This document shows, in pieces, positions 47,858 to 60,269 of a DNA stretch of 64,000 bases. Numbering within the stretch: position 1 is the first letter of the stretch; the number at the start of each line of letters is the position of its first letter. Made by a program: the position numbers and the translations under genes. The DNA comes from Endothia cerciana (taxonomy: Eukaryota; Ascomycota; Sordariomycetes; Diaporthales; Cryphonectriaceae): positions 186,001 to 250,000 of the forward strand of contig JALRMH010000002.1 of NCBI GenBank assembly GCA_026119935.1, written 5' to 3'. The notes under the pieces were generated by a model. It saw only the letters and a program-made list of their open reading frames with translations, was not told where the DNA came from and made no database searches.

Positions 47858-50126
47858 ATGGGCTCCCGCGGGCACGGGCTGAGGACCAACCGGGGCATCT
47901 GGGCAGCTTGCCTGATGATCATCACTGGGCAGCTTGCAAGAAGCTACACATTAGACCCAGACTCACGAGGTACGCAGCGGGCGGGTCGGCCCACACAAGG
48001 TGTGATTGTTCTTGAACCCGCTGACACAAGCTGTCGCAGAGTCGATCATGTCTGTCGCAGCAGACATGGCTGATGATATGATGTCTTTCTATGATGGGGA
48101 CCAACCGGGCCAGACACCGGGCCTGCTCCCACAACCATATTACTGTGAGTCGTGAAAATATCCCTGCCCCAAACCTCAAGCGAGACGGTGTGACTGATCG
48201 ACCCGGCTGTTTTGACCTCTAGGGTGGGAGGGCGGCGCCTTGATGGGCGCCCTCGTCGATTACTGGTACTACACTGGGGATGACAAGTGGAACGACATCG
48301 CCAAGCAGGGCCTCCTTTTTCAGGTTGGCCCAAGGCAAGACTATATGCCACCTAATCAGACCATGACGGAGGGCAATGATGATCAGGTGTGTGTATATCG
48401 CCAAACACCCGCCACCCCCCCTCACCCCCCCCACCCCCCACCCCCCCACCGGCCCAAATGTGCATTCCTCATGAATCAAATCACTGACATCCCTAAGGGT
48501 TTCTGGGGGATGGCCGTGCTCTCGGCTGCCGAGTACAACTTTCCCGACCCCCCTCCGGACCAGCCACAGTGGCTCGCCCTCGCACAGGCCGTATTTAACA
48601 CGCAGGCAGCGCGGTGGGACACCGCCAGCTGCAACGGTGGCCTCAGGTGGCAGATCTTTCAGTGGAACACTGGCTTCGACTATAAGAATTCCATATCCCA
48701 GGCCTGCTTTTTCAACATCGCCGCCCGGCTGGCACTCTACACCAGGAATGAGACCTATGCGGACTGGGCGAACCGCATATGGGACTGGATGGTCGGCACC
48801 GGATTCATGACTGAGGGATCGTACTATATATATGATGGCGGGCACATCGATGACAACTGCACCAATATCACGCCTTACCAGTGGACCTACAACGCCGGTG
48901 CCTTCCTCCTCGGTGCTGCCGCCATGTACAACTACACGGCAGACAGCGATCCCGACGCGAGCCAGATGTGGCAAGAACGGCTTGATGGGGTGCTCAGTGG
49001 CAGCCACGTGTTCTTCATCGGCGGTGAGGGTAACATCATGGCAGAGGTGGCCTGCGAGGGCGTACATCTATGCGACTACGATCAGCAGAGCTTCAAGGCA
49101 TATCTCTCGCGCTGGATGGCAGCGACGACAAAATGGGCGCCTTGGACTTATGAAACGGTCAAGCCGTGGCTGGCAGCATCTGCTACTGCCGCAGCACAGC
49201 AGTGCACCGGTGGAGACAACGGCAGAATGTGCGGTCTCATGTGGGCGAATAATGGCGGAAAGTGGGACGGAACTACGGGCGTGGGACAGCAGATGGCCGC
49301 CATGGAAGTCGTCCTTGCGAACATGATCAAGGATCTGGACCCGCCCGTGACCGATTCGACCGGCGGGACGAGTGTGGGAAACCCAGACGCGGGCACGAGC
49401 GGCATGGGCAGCATGGGCGGAAACGATGCCGTGGGAATCCCGAGGCCGATCACCACTGCAGATAAAGCAGGAGGTTGGATCCTGACGATCCTCGCCATCG
49501 CCTTTCTCGTCAGCGGCATATGGTTCGTCCTCCAGGGCGAGATGGGTGAGGAAACATGGCCTGAGAGCCGGGGTGGGCTCAGGACCGACGTGCACCCGGG
49601 AGGGAACATGAGGTCTGGCGGCGGGGGGTATAAAGGCAAGGACGCCGTGAGGCAGAAGACGGACTTCCAAAAGACAACAAGAGCACTGAACCTCGACGGC
49701 ACACCTGCCCCGCCTGGGCCGGCCAAGACCCGGAGACTCACGCCCATGCCCGTCGTCTCCCAGGGAGCGAGGCGCAGAGTAGTCGTCTTCCACGTGGATG
49801 AACACCCAAATGAGCAGCCGTGGAGGAGGCCAGCGCGGGACGGCGATTTTGCTGGTGCGATTGACCCGAGGAGAGGGGACGGAGCTGGATTCGGCATCAT
49901 GGGCCCCCCTCCGACCCAGAGGGCGCCACCTCCGCCATCTTCTTCCTCGGCCACGGCAGGCCCGTCTCGGGCTGGTCGACTGCAGGACGTATCTGCAGCC
50001 GGCGCGGCCAGGACACACGAGCTAACGATGAACACGAGACTCAGACTGCAGAAGAAACCACTGCCAGCCTTACCAGGCCTGGGGAGTAAGCAGCAGCGGC
50101 AAGGCATGAGCGATAGGAAGGTCTAG
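47858..50126 (+). CDS. GH76 cell-wall mannanase (Dcw1/Dfg5 family), membrane-anchored
   Basis: Exons 47858-47969, 48040-48144, 48223-48386 and 48498-50126 encode 669 aa. Residues 1 to about 29 are a signal peptide. The catalytic domain shows [54 protein letters not shown] and the catalytic pair in HIDDNC (D245, D246). Family members act outside the plasma membrane, cutting or transferring GPI-glycan mannose to link proteins to cell-wall glucan. Yeast relatives are about 450 aa and end in a GPI signal. Here a transmembrane helix (about 453-474) is followed by a 195-residue basic, Pro/Arg-rich tail, presumably cytosolic. Intron 3 (111 nt) ends in AAG, has no in-frame stop and is a multiple of three; family alignment (DDQGFW contiguous) shows that it is spliced in the active form. 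Confidence 0.9.
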
Positions 50127-52528
50127 GGAACATTGGTGTAGCTCATGCACGCCTGGCCCCCCCCCCCCCCGGAGAGGGGCGGGGGGGGGGGTGGCATCCG
50201 CAAGGAGGGGGCCGGGAACTGGTAGATAGTCACTGGTGGGCAGAGATGGTGTATGTCAGCAACGAGGTGCTTGCATTGGCTATATCAGGGCAGCTTTTAG
50301 GAGATCCAACGGCCGAGCGGCCTGAGACCTGTATTGATGAAGGAGAAGGCACCCTCGGGGGCGGGGGATATTACCGTAAGAAGTTAAACAGCCTATAGCT
50401 TTCTATTCCAATGTCGGTGTATATGGAAACACGGTAGGATGCGCAGTTGGAAGATAGTATGTGCTGATTACTGACTGACAGACAGGTCGTATGACTTCGA
50501 CACCAGCTGGTGTCTTTCCGCACCGTGAGAGCAAGGTATCTCGGGCGTGAACGGAACCTACAGAAGCATGGCTGAAAGCCTCATGCATTGCGCGCGCGGC
50601 AGCCTGTGGTGAACGGTGACGTGGTTGGCGAGGAAGAGTGGCGCCTGAGAAGGGGAAGAAGAAGAAAGAAGGATGAGGAGGTGAGAGGAGGGGCTGGGGG
50701 GGGGGGCGGTTGGAGGCTCTCGACGGTCACCTCCTCCACGCACGGGCCCCTCCTGAGTGAGCTCTGGAATTCTCATGTCTCTCAACGCATTTCTCAGCTG
50801 GCTCACCACCCGTCGTACAGCAGGAGGTCTGAATCGGCAATTATAGATTGCGGCCCGTTTCCCGCCCCTCCCCTCCCCTCCGCCGAGAAATATATACATA
50901 TGAGCTGAACGGCGGGTTTTAGGGGGGGGGGGGCATTCCTCTCGACAAGGTCAGATCTGCAGCTGCCGTACCATGTAGAAAGGGGTTGGGGGGGGGGGTT
51001 AGACTTCTGCTGTTGTGCGTATGAGTGAAGCGAGACATCTCATTCTCGGGACCCACACCTGTTTTGACATGTCTTGGAGGGGGGACCCTTGTTCTGAATC
51101 TTTGCTGTGTGACCCCGCCCGTCCTGCGTTCCAGAGGAAGGGTAGGGAGGGAGAAGAGGATGGAGGAGGCACGGAGGGTAGGGGGAAGGGGGAAGGGGGA
51201 AGAGGTCGAACAGCTGTTGAAAGGAGGGGGGGGGAGGTCGTTCGTGTGCCGTACCTCGATGGGGCACAGCTGGGCCGGGGGGGAGGGGAGCAAGTGTCTT
51301 AGATATCCCGCGTCGCCTACGTGTTGCACGGCCGTAAAAGTTAGCTGGCAACGGGATCACTGCCCGCGTCTCGAGGGAGAAGGGGGGGGGGGGGGTTTCC
51401 CGCCCAGGGAAAGTCCAGACGGCCGATTGGTGGCGCCGCCCCCCCCTGTGATGAGTGCCCCGCCGATGAAGTGCCGTCTCGGGAGGCACTGACGGGGGCT
51501 TGGAGAGACATGAAAAGCAACAGCAGGTTACCGCCCACCCGCGGCCCTAGGGGCTTGCGCTGGCTGCGCGATGACTGCGGGGGAAGGGAAGGGTGTTGAG
51601 TCGAGGGCGGGGATTGAGGTTGTGGGATGCAAGAAATGTGGCGCGCGATTTGAGTGGGAGGTGTGTAATGCAGGTTGAGCCCATGTCTCTGTCGAGTCTC
51701 GAGGGGAGGTGGAACGAGGATTCCGGCGGGAGGAGGTAGGTAGGCAGGTAGGTGGCGGGCTGCGGTGGTAATCAGGTTGTGTCCCCCCGTCGTCTTTTGG
51801 CTGATCTCGATATCGCACTTCTTCTGCGCCCTTTTGTGCCTGCTTTGCTCTGCCCCTTGCTTCTGCACAGATACAGCAGCGTGGCTGTCAGGGTCGTCAA
51901 ATCCAGCCTCGCTTTCGACCGGCCTTCTTGTTGTCCGTCACTTACCCAATCAGGGCGCCAACCCAGGGTCCCCCCCCCCCTGCCGTGAGTTGAGGGAGAG
52001 ACAGACGATCGTCGGGAACGTCAGGCCAACGATAGGCTCTTAAGAGGGGAGGGGGTTTACCGGACGTGCCTGGCTGGGTGGTTCGAAGGCAGACCTCTTG
52101 ATCATTATCGGGTCGTGTCTCTGCGTGCGCATTTTTGGAGACCTCAGGACCTGGTGTTAACCCTCCCACCCACCGGAAACCTGTTGCGCCTGGCAGACCA
52201 GGAGAGCGAGGAACGGGAGAAGCAGCCTGAAGCAGCCATCCCACCGTTCAACCTCGTGTGTCCCGGCAGTGTCTGGACGGTACGTGGAGGATTCTCCCCC
52301 CCCCCCCCCCGGCGGGGTGATGCCGGGCGCACGACCACCGGACTGACAGACAACCCCCAGCATCATCTATAGACACAAGGAGCTGGTGATCCGAGAGATC
52401 ACCTCAAGGCCTGGACCCCAGCCGCCGGGCCACTCACCTCCCGGGCTGAAACCTTGGCTCCCCTCCCAGCCTGCAACAGGGCACAACGCACCTTGGGTCA
52501 TATCTATACGAGACGAGCTTTTACCACC
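50127..52528. other. Repeat-rich spacer, no gene
   Basis: Contains a poly-C then poly-G pair just after the GH76 stop (about 50157-50192), further G tracts near 50700, 50925, 50990, 51220 and 51385, and C tracts near 51970 and 52300. Overlapping frames on both strands are low-complexity Gly/Arg/Pro shadows. Confidence 0.45.
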
Positions 52529-53089
52529 ATGTCCCAGTGCATCGACTGCGCCAACGGGCCCACGGACAACGACAGCCTCGGCGGCGCGGCGCAGTCGGGC
52601 GCCGCCACGCCAACGGTCGTCGGGATCATCGTCGGGACGGTGGTCCTGTTCATCGTGGTCGTGAGCGGGCTGTTCTACTGCATCAACGCCGAGAAGGACA
52701 AGTACATGGCCAGGATCGGCGGCGGCGGCGGCGGCGGCGAGGCAGGCTCATCGCCGGTTGAGGCTCCCGGCGGCGGTGGTGGTGAGAGGTCGAGCGTCAA
52801 GTCGCCGCCGTCGTCGGTCACCCTCGTGTCCACCCCGCCGCGCGGTGGCAGCTATGCTGATGACGAGAGGCCGAGGACGCCGGTGGGTACCGCGGTCGCG
52901 ACCGTGGGCGGGGGGAAGAGGACGGTGTTTGGGTGGGGGAGGAGGGGCGGTGGTGAGTCTTGCCCCGAGATGACGAAGGCCCCTTCTCAGGTTGGGATGC
53001 CCACCCCCCGTATATACTGACCTCCACCCCCCCCCTCCCCAGCTCCTCCCCCGGATAGCCCGCCAGCCACGGCGATCGAGATGGTGTGA
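52529..53089 (+). CDS. Small single-pass membrane protein, hypothetical
   Basis: Exons 52529-52952 and 53043-53089 encode 156 aa. The 90-nt intron (donor GTGAGT, acceptor CCCCAG) replaces a frame ending at 53020 by APPPDSPPATAIEMV. The ATG lies in TTACCACCATG, a good context. The first ~28 residues contain two Cys (MSQCIDCANGP) and no classic signal. A strong helix (about 30-51, VVGIIVGTVVLFIVVVSGLF) follows, and then a Gly/Ser/Pro-rich presumably cytosolic part containing an 8-Gly run and SPPSS/TPP motifs that could be phosphorylated. The layout is that of a type III membrane protein with a short exposed N-terminus. No family was recognised. Confidence 0.6.
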
Positions 53090-55299
53090 GGGCGGCGATG
53101 GTCCTGACAGGCTGCCACACGGGAGAGGCGAGGAGGCAGCCGCAGGAAGACCAAGCGGGGCGGGTGAGTGAGCCCTTGACGCGGGACACAGCTTGAAGAG
53201 ATTCATGGACAAGAAGAAAAAAAACCACCAAAATGGCTGTGAGAATGCAGGGCGTCGTCACGACGGAGGCGGACGCCCGCGCACGAGGTATCTGGGAAAC
53301 GGTCCCGGTGGTCAGACCCCCCTGACCAGATGTGACCAGGCGGCATCTTGACATTTTATTGCTGTTCACAACATGTACGTTAGCTATCGTGCTGTACTGC
53401 CCTGCCCGTGATGCGGTCGGGGATGCCGCCCTCTTCCTGGTTGGGCCGCCACACGGACTGCTGTGCGGTTCGTGCACGAGAGGGAGGGAAAAAAGGAAGG
53501 GAGCCCACTGGCAGTGTTGTCGTCGCGCGTACCTGCGCGGGTATCTGAACTCAGCGTTATTCCCGTTCACGAGGCATCGTCTTCGTCGTGTCCTCTCCCG
53601 GTGGTTCCTCCTTATCTCTCAACCACGATCCACCATGATGAGGAGGACGTGCGGAGGGCATCGTGGGGGGCAATCATCCACGTGATCTCTCTGGTTCCGA
53701 GGGGGACCTCGTCACCGCCCACACACCCCCCTCCCCCCATCCTGCACTTGGACCTTCATGATGCCCACGCGCCCTGTGGCAAGGCCGACCCGCCCGCGAG
53801 CCCAGCAGGACCTACGTGATCCTGACCACCTGCGGAGGTCACTTTGCTCGGTGCGCAGCGCCCTCACAAACGAACGGTGACTTGGCCGAAGGGGCCAGGT
53901 GGCGGACGGGCAGATCTCCAGCATGGATGTCGCTGGCCCTCCGGATACGGTCCCCGTCTAGACGTGGTGACTGTTAAGAGGAAAGGAAGAAGAAAAAAAA
54001 AAAAAAAAAAAAGAAAGAAAACCCTAAAAGGGAACATCTGTCGACAACAGCCGTTCAGTCTGGGTACTGTACATAGGCATGGGTGGGCTAAGCCCGGTCG
54101 GGGGCGTGGACAGGGCAGCGCCGTGGCATATCCCTCATGCAAGCCTTTTTACGGAAGTTAATTTACCCTTCCCCCCCCCCCCCTAAATAAGCCCAATACC
54201 TAGGTTAAACTTGTCGGGTGTTCACCTTTCTAGAGGAAATCTTTTTTCTACAAGAGAAAACCCTACGGTAGTCATCGGGTGGCTGGAGCTGGCAGCCAGC
54301 TGCTGTCCTGTCCTCTGATGACGACGAGGGTTCCTGCTGCTCATCATCCCCAGCTGGGCTGGGCTGCACGGTGACGACAAAGGCTCGATACCGGGGGATC
54401 CACCGACCTGTACGAGAGAGAAAGGCCGCATGTCAGGATGGGCTCGGACTCCCAACAGACAGACCCACAGCCCGTCGACGCACTGATACTGCTCATATCT
54501 CCCTCGGCCTTGCGGCTGTTGTACACGGTCCCCCCGCGTGAGATATGTTCCTTCTGACTGGCGAGAGGCGGACAGGTGGATGACCACACAAGGGGGGGGA
54601 GGGGGTATCTGAGGCAGGTGGATAGGACAAGGTGAGCCGGCGGAGGTATGTATAGGGAAGAGAGACCAGCTACCACGTACATGGCTGTGAAGGGGGGGGG
54701 GGCCAGGTGAGGATATGATGGCGATGATGCCGCCTGGGCGGTTGGTGGGTGGTGAGGCGCTGACTCCACAGGACCTGCAGAGAAGAAAAGAAGGACCCTT
54801 GAAGGGTGGCGGAGGATGATATCCAGAGCGCTGGGCCTCCTCCGGGAACGCGCAGTAACCTGTATTTCGTGCGCGCCAAGAAATGAGCTGCAGGGCAATG
54901 CACGGTTCGTGTGGGCTGGCCGGGGGACGGCTGTGAAAGGGGAATTGCGCGGCGCCTTGAGGGATTGATTACCTACCTACCAACCTGTATCTACAGCGCT
55001 GTGGTGTGTGGTAGTATCCTGCCCGTGCGAGGGCCCGTCCTCAGTGGGGGGGGGGAAGGGAGGGAGGGAACTCTAAACCTGCCCCCCTCCCCCCGACTGA
55101 CCGTCGCTAATTTGCTGCACCGGCACCCGCACCCGCACCCCACTGTACGGACGTATAGGCGTCACTGTCTACTGGCCAGCCCGGGCGGCGGGTGGGCGGT
55201 AACGTGAGTACCTCCCTCATGCCCTCTGTAAGATTACCTGCATCTGCGATACGGGCATCTCGGGCAGGCCTTTCGCTTCCCTCGCAAATTTCCCAGATC

Positions 55300-55302
<3 letters not shown>

Positions 55303-55368
<66 letters not shown>
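55303..55368. repeat. (CA)33 microsatellite
   Basis: Uninterrupted CA dinucleotide of 66 nt about 530 bp upstream of the EFR3 start. Confidence 0.95.
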
Positions 55369-55369
<1 letters not shown>

Positions 55370-55750
55370 CACGGCACAGCACAGTCAGCCAGCTTTTGGT
55401 TGGCCTGTGGTGTTGGTTCCACGTCATTCTGGTCCGTCTTTGTTTCCTTTGTCCTGCATATCGCCTTCATTCCCGCGTCACTCCTCTCCTTTCTTCCCCT
55501 TCCCCGAACCCCGACCTCGAACCCTCACCACCATCCTCCCCCGAGCTGAGCCTGAACCTGAGGCCAGAAACCAGGGAACCCGAGTCCGAACCTGCTCCAG
55601 ATGCCTGCTTGACCCTGATCCCGGAATATCTACCGTGGTCGACACGATCGACACTCGTGCAGCTCCTCTGCGGACAGCCGACCGGGGGCCCGGAGATAGC
55701 TGTGTAGGGCTGGCGGATCCGGACCTGGAAAGGAGAACCCAGACGAGGTA

Positions 55751-55751
<1 letters not shown>

Positions 55752-55781
<30 letters not shown>

Positions 55782-55795
55782 AAGAAGAAGAAGAA
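55752..55795. repeat. (AAG)n microsatellite
   Basis: About 14 uninterrupted AAG units 100 bp upstream of the EFR3 ATG, probably in the 5' leader. Confidence 0.93.
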
Positions 55796-55895
55796 AGCAG
55801 GAGAAGAGGACGAGGCGGCAGACGGGGAACGGAACGGGCGCGCGAACCTGAGTTCTAGGCCCCCGCCAGGCAGCAACCGCCACGAACACGGCGCG

Positions 55896-58800
55896 ATGCA
55901 CGCACTCCAGCAGAAATGCCGGCCCAAGCACCAGGTCCTCGTGCTCAAGTGCTATCCCCGGACCTCAAAGGGTGCCGTTGACGTCAAGCCCAACTCCTCC
56001 GAGCTGAGCTACCTGCTGTTCTACGCCACCTCGCGCAAGACAAAGATCCAGAAGGTCGGCAGCTTCCTCGAGAAGAAGACCGCCAGTGACGTCTGGCGCC
56101 AGCGCATTGGGTATATATATATATGCCTTCCCCCCAGCCCCCCTCCCCCCTCCCCCCTCTCCCCCCTCCCCCGGGCGAAATCTAGACCCGGCGAGATGGG
56201 GCGGGAGAGGCCGTGCTAGGGCGCATCTATGACTGACGCCCGGGTCCATCGCAGAAATGTCCAGGTCACCCTCCAGATCCTCGAGGCCCTGGTCGAGAAG
56301 AGCCCCAAGGACCTGCCGCTCTTCGCCCCGTCGGTGCTCAAGATCCTCGACCTGATCCTGCGGTCCAGCGATCTCACCATGGTCGAGTCCTCCATCCCCA
56401 CCTTTGATGCCTTCTGCCAGAACCACGACGCCTCGTCCCTCTTCGCCGACCAGCTCTACCTCCGCCAGTACGAGGCCATCGTCAAGCAGTATGCGTCCCT
56501 GGCCTCGACCCGCGAACCGCAGGGCAAGAACAAGCCGAGCAAACCCGTGGCCCTCCGGTGGAGAAACGCCGGTCTGGAGGCCATCAGGAGCATCGCCTCC
56601 TCGGATGCGCTGTCGTCCCCGGCCGGGCGGCAGATCGATGTCGTCGTGCCGATGATCCTGGAGAACCTGTGGACGGACAACGAGGACTTCCTGGACGTCC
56701 TGCTGCGGCGGGCGAACATGGAGGAGAAGGTGAGCACGGAGCACATGCTGAAGAGGAGGAACAGCAGCGCGACCGCCCGGACCGCCGAGGGCGAGGGCGA
56801 CACGAACCCGATCGCCTTGTCGGGGTCGGCAGGGGACGTCGAGAAGATGGAGGAGGAGGACACCGGCGTGCTGGCCATCCAGTGCCTGAAGCAGATCTTT
56901 GTGGTCCCCAACAGGTCGCAGATAAACACGGCCGCCACGGCCCTGCTCAGGTTCATCGAGGAGCGGATCAGGCAGGACGAGACGGTCGTCAAGACGAGCG
57001 GTGGCCGGGACCACGGCTGGGCCATCAAGGTGTATGGGCTGGTCGCGAGGTGGGCGCCCATGCAGGAACGATACGTGATCCTGGTGAATGCCATGGACAC
57101 CATGGTGCGGACGCAGCTGAGGGACGACACCCTGCGGCACCACGTCGCGCTCACGGCCATGATGGGCTCCCTGCTGCGCTCCGATGTCAACCTGATAGGG
57201 CTGAGCGTGATGGATGTGCTGCTGGGGCTGGTTCAGCACATGAAGAGGCTGGTCCAGATGCCGGGCGACCCGGCGGGCGGGGCGGGCGGGGCGGGCGGGG
57301 CGGGCGGGGAGGTGGTCACCCCTGCTGCGCAGCGCAAGGAGCTTCTCGGCCGGATCCAGCAGACCATGGGCGACCTGGCGACGCATGTCTACTACAACGA
57401 GCAGATCGTCGACATGGTGTCCGCGCTCCTGCTCCGACTGAGGCCGTCCAGGAGCGGCAGCACGGCAACCTCGACGCCCCACGGGGAGCTGGCGGACGGG
57501 GACACCAGGTCGGACGAGCAGCAGCACCTCGAGTCGCTGTTCTCCCTCACGGTTGCCAAGGTGACGGCCCTCAGGGCGATCAAGCTGATCCTGAGGGTAG
57601 CCAACCCAAAGGTCAAGGTGAGCGGCAACATCAGCCTGTCCAGGTACCCGGTGCCGATCGAGAAGTGGGATGGCACGCAGTGGCTGCTGAGAGACCCGGA
57701 CGGGGAGGTCAGGAAGGCATATGTCGACGCACTCCTCACGTGGCTCGACAGGGAGACGAACAAGAATGACTCCATCGCTCGGGAAGACCAACCGTCCAGG
57801 GCCTCCAGGGTCGAGGCCCTCACGCCAGCCGACGCCCGGCGGGCTCGGTCAGCAGCGTCATACCGGGACAAGCCCTCGAGGAGGTCGAGGAGTCAGTTCC
57901 TGCACCTGCTCCACATCGCCATCTACGACAGCGCCCTGCAGTATCTGGACTACGACTCGGACATCGTGCTGCTCCACGCGCTGCACACCAAGCTTGTCAT
58001 GCGCCTGGGCGTCAACGCGGTGCGCTTCGGCCTCCCGATGATCTTCCGGCTCCAGGAGGACATCCAGGAGGTGGACACGCCGCAGCAGAAGGTGCGGCTG
58101 GGCAGCCTGTGCCACGGGTACTTCTGGATCCTGACCGAGAAATTCGGCTTCGACGCCTCGGTCGTCGGAAGGGCCGTACAGAACGAGATTATCCGCCGGC
58201 GGACGAAGCATTTCTGGGTGGATGGCGTTCAGGTCCCGGCACCGCCGCTGGACAACATAGGGACGCCGGGCATCGCCACGCAGCAGACTAAGCTGTCGCC
58301 GGAGGAGGCCGAGTCCGAGGCGCTCCTGCCCTTCGACGACCGCCCGTCGCTCGTCGACTGCATCTGTACCAGCTACCAGGAGGGCACACTGTCCCCACCG
58401 GGCAGTCCGCCGGGGTCGCCGGGCCGCCAGTTCTCACAGCCGATGCTTGACTCAAGCCTGACTGGGAGCCCCGCGGCTTCCAACACCCAGGAGGTCCCGC
58501 TGATGTTCAAGGAGGCCATGCTGTTTGACTGGTCTCGCGACTCGGCCATGGCCGCCATCCAGGCCGCGAGCAAACCGGCCTCGCTCAACGGCTCCCGTTC
58601 GGGCACAAACGGGACCAGCCGCGGTCGCCTGGGTCTTAACGGCGCTGGGGCGAACGGGAATACCAGGGTGTTGGCTGATTCGCCTCTCCAGAGCAGCAAT
58701 GACCTCCGACCCCGTTCGCAGCCCTCGCCGGATGTGGGACGTCTGCTCGCGCCCGCCGGTACCAAGGTCCGCAAGACGAGCGTCCAAGGCGGCATCTCTC

Positions 58801-59441
58801 CCAACCCAGACGGGGAGGGACCCGGTGGCCCCGTCACGTCTATAAGCCACCTGAAGATGGTACTCTCCGGAGAGGTCGAGGCCCCGCCCCTGACGGCGGG
58901 CGTGCGCGACCTGTCCAGCAGCGACGACAGCATGGTCAGCTACGACATGTCAACCTCGGAGGTGTCCTTCAACCCGCCTCTCCCGACCACCGCACGCTCC
59001 CAGAGCCAGAGCAGCGGGTCCCCGGCTGCCGTCAGGCGGTCGCGGTCCATGTCCCGCGAGCGCAAGGGCTCAGACGGTACCTCTCTCGGCCCGCTGAACT
59101 CGAACCCGCCCTCGGAATCGTCGCCAATCATGCAGGACGATGAGGGGGTCCCCCCCGTGCCGCCGCTGCCCTCGGGGCTAGGCGGCTCACCATCTACGGC
59201 GGTCGCGACGCATGACTACGCCTCGTCGCCTGTCTCGAGCTCCCCTGGAACGGCCCTGAGGCAGGTGAGGCAGAGGAGCATCAGGAGCAGGGGCGGTGAT
59301 ACCATCCGCTCCTCGACCCTGGGCAGCATCCGGTCGGCGGACGAGCCGCTGCCCACGATGGGCCTGCAGTCGCTGCTCAGGGGCATCGACTCGAAGGCAG
59401 GGGAGGGGAGCCTGGGGAACCTGACGAGGCCGCCTTACTAG
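55896..59441 (+). CDS. EFR3: EFR3, plasma-membrane anchor of the Stt4 PI4-kinase complex
   Basis: Exons 55896-56110 and 56255-59441 encode 1133 aa. The 144-nt intron (donor GTATAT, acceptor CGCAG) rebuilds VWRQRIGNVQVTLQIL. The N-terminus MHALQQKCRPKHQVLVLKCYP matches fungal Efr3, with a Cys and basic residues suited to palmitoylation and acidic-lipid contact. The helical-repeat body runs to about residue 720 (for example LEALVEKSPKDLPLFAPSVL and HALHTKLVMRLGVNAV). The rest is a Ser/Pro-rich disordered tail with several SP/TP sites and an end GLQSLLRGIDSK that looks conserved. Efr3 with Ypp1 recruits Stt4 to make plasma-membrane PI4P. A GGGGCGGGC repeat at about 57274-57312 encodes Ala-Gly-Gly repeats within the body. 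Family identity is well supported by the N-terminus; the tail is variable. Confidence 0.88.
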
Positions 59442-59876
59442 GAGTCGCCGAACCCCCACGCCGGCCGGTCCAGGGCCTGCTTGGACCTCGTAGTCACGAG
59501 CCTCGACTACAGCTCACCTGTATACCTGCGCACAGCAACCCTACACATATGCTTTCCTCGTCCGGCGCTGTACCTCTTCACCTCGCACCAAAGCACGGAT
59601 GAGCAAGCCTACTGCGGCATTCTGATCTTGTGGGGGGGCGGGGGGGATGTATATACCTGTTCTGGCTTGCAACCTTGATTTTTTGTTTTTCTTCCCGCGG
59701 CGCAGGGCGTTTGGACGCAGGGGCTTTCCAGGCCCGACCACCTCTGTTCTACTGCTTCTATCCTGGATTGGGAGGAACAAAACATATGATGTCGAGGGAG
59801 GCCGACCGGTGATGGTTGTGGCGGGGGCGGGGGGGAGATGGTAATATACGTAATCATTTATCCTTTGCTGTTTCTC
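59442..59876. other. EFR3 3' flank, no gene seen
   Basis: Contains short G tracts and a purine/pyrimidine-biased stretch; no coding signal. Confidence 0.45.
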
Positions 59877-60269
59877 TCATCCTTCGTGTTGATGCGACCG
59901 TGTATGTGTATATATGTAATATACATATTGTATATTTATCAGGCCTCGGCCCCTTAAGGGTAGGGTGGAAAGGGTTGTCATTATGTCCTGTAGGGGTATT
60001 CTCCAAGTATGATATTGCCTTCGGGAGGGGAAATCCGGGGTAGCGAGTTCGGCCCCGCCTGATGTACGCGTAGTGACTCCTTCGTAACGGCAGTCAAAGT
60101 ATGGAAGTCTAGCAGCACTGAGTAAGTCTATGGAGCTCTCAATGAAGTCCGGCATATCGTTGCCATTTGCCAAGCGTTTGGCAGCCAATTTTCTGGATGC
60201 TTCCTTGGGTTCCTCAGCCTGCTGTCGAAGTTTTCCAGGCAAGAAGAGCGGTGATATCATAGGCAGCAA
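59877..60269 (-). pseudogene. Possible cytochrome P450 fragment
   Basis: The minus frame contains PGKLRQQAEEPKEASRKL followed by AKRLANGNDMPDFIESS. This resembles the middle of fungal P450s, where a basic helix (RKR..A..K) precedes a 'RPDFM' motif. No heme-binding FxxGxxxCxG, ExxR or upstream N-terminal part is visible nearby. Upstream minus sequence (60270-60420) contains stops, and the downstream part of the frame loses protein character after about 60080. If correct, this is a remnant in an AT-rich, decayed region. Weak evidence from one motif region only. Confidence 0.3.

Larger units (their letters stand above)
53090..55895. other. Spacer with long (CA)n and (AAG)n upstream of EFR3
   Basis: No gene supported. 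Poly-A near 53993-54011, C tract near 54170, (CA)33 at 55303-55368 and (AAG)n at 55752-55795. Long frames across 55192-55900 are repeat-derived or run into EFR3 out of context. The last 500 bp should contain the EFR3 promoter and leader. Confidence 0.45.

Noticed and set aside
55965..57791. 608-codon minus-strand open frame across EFR3
   Set aside because: Antisense shadow of EFR3; it is compositionally biased and crosses the intron.
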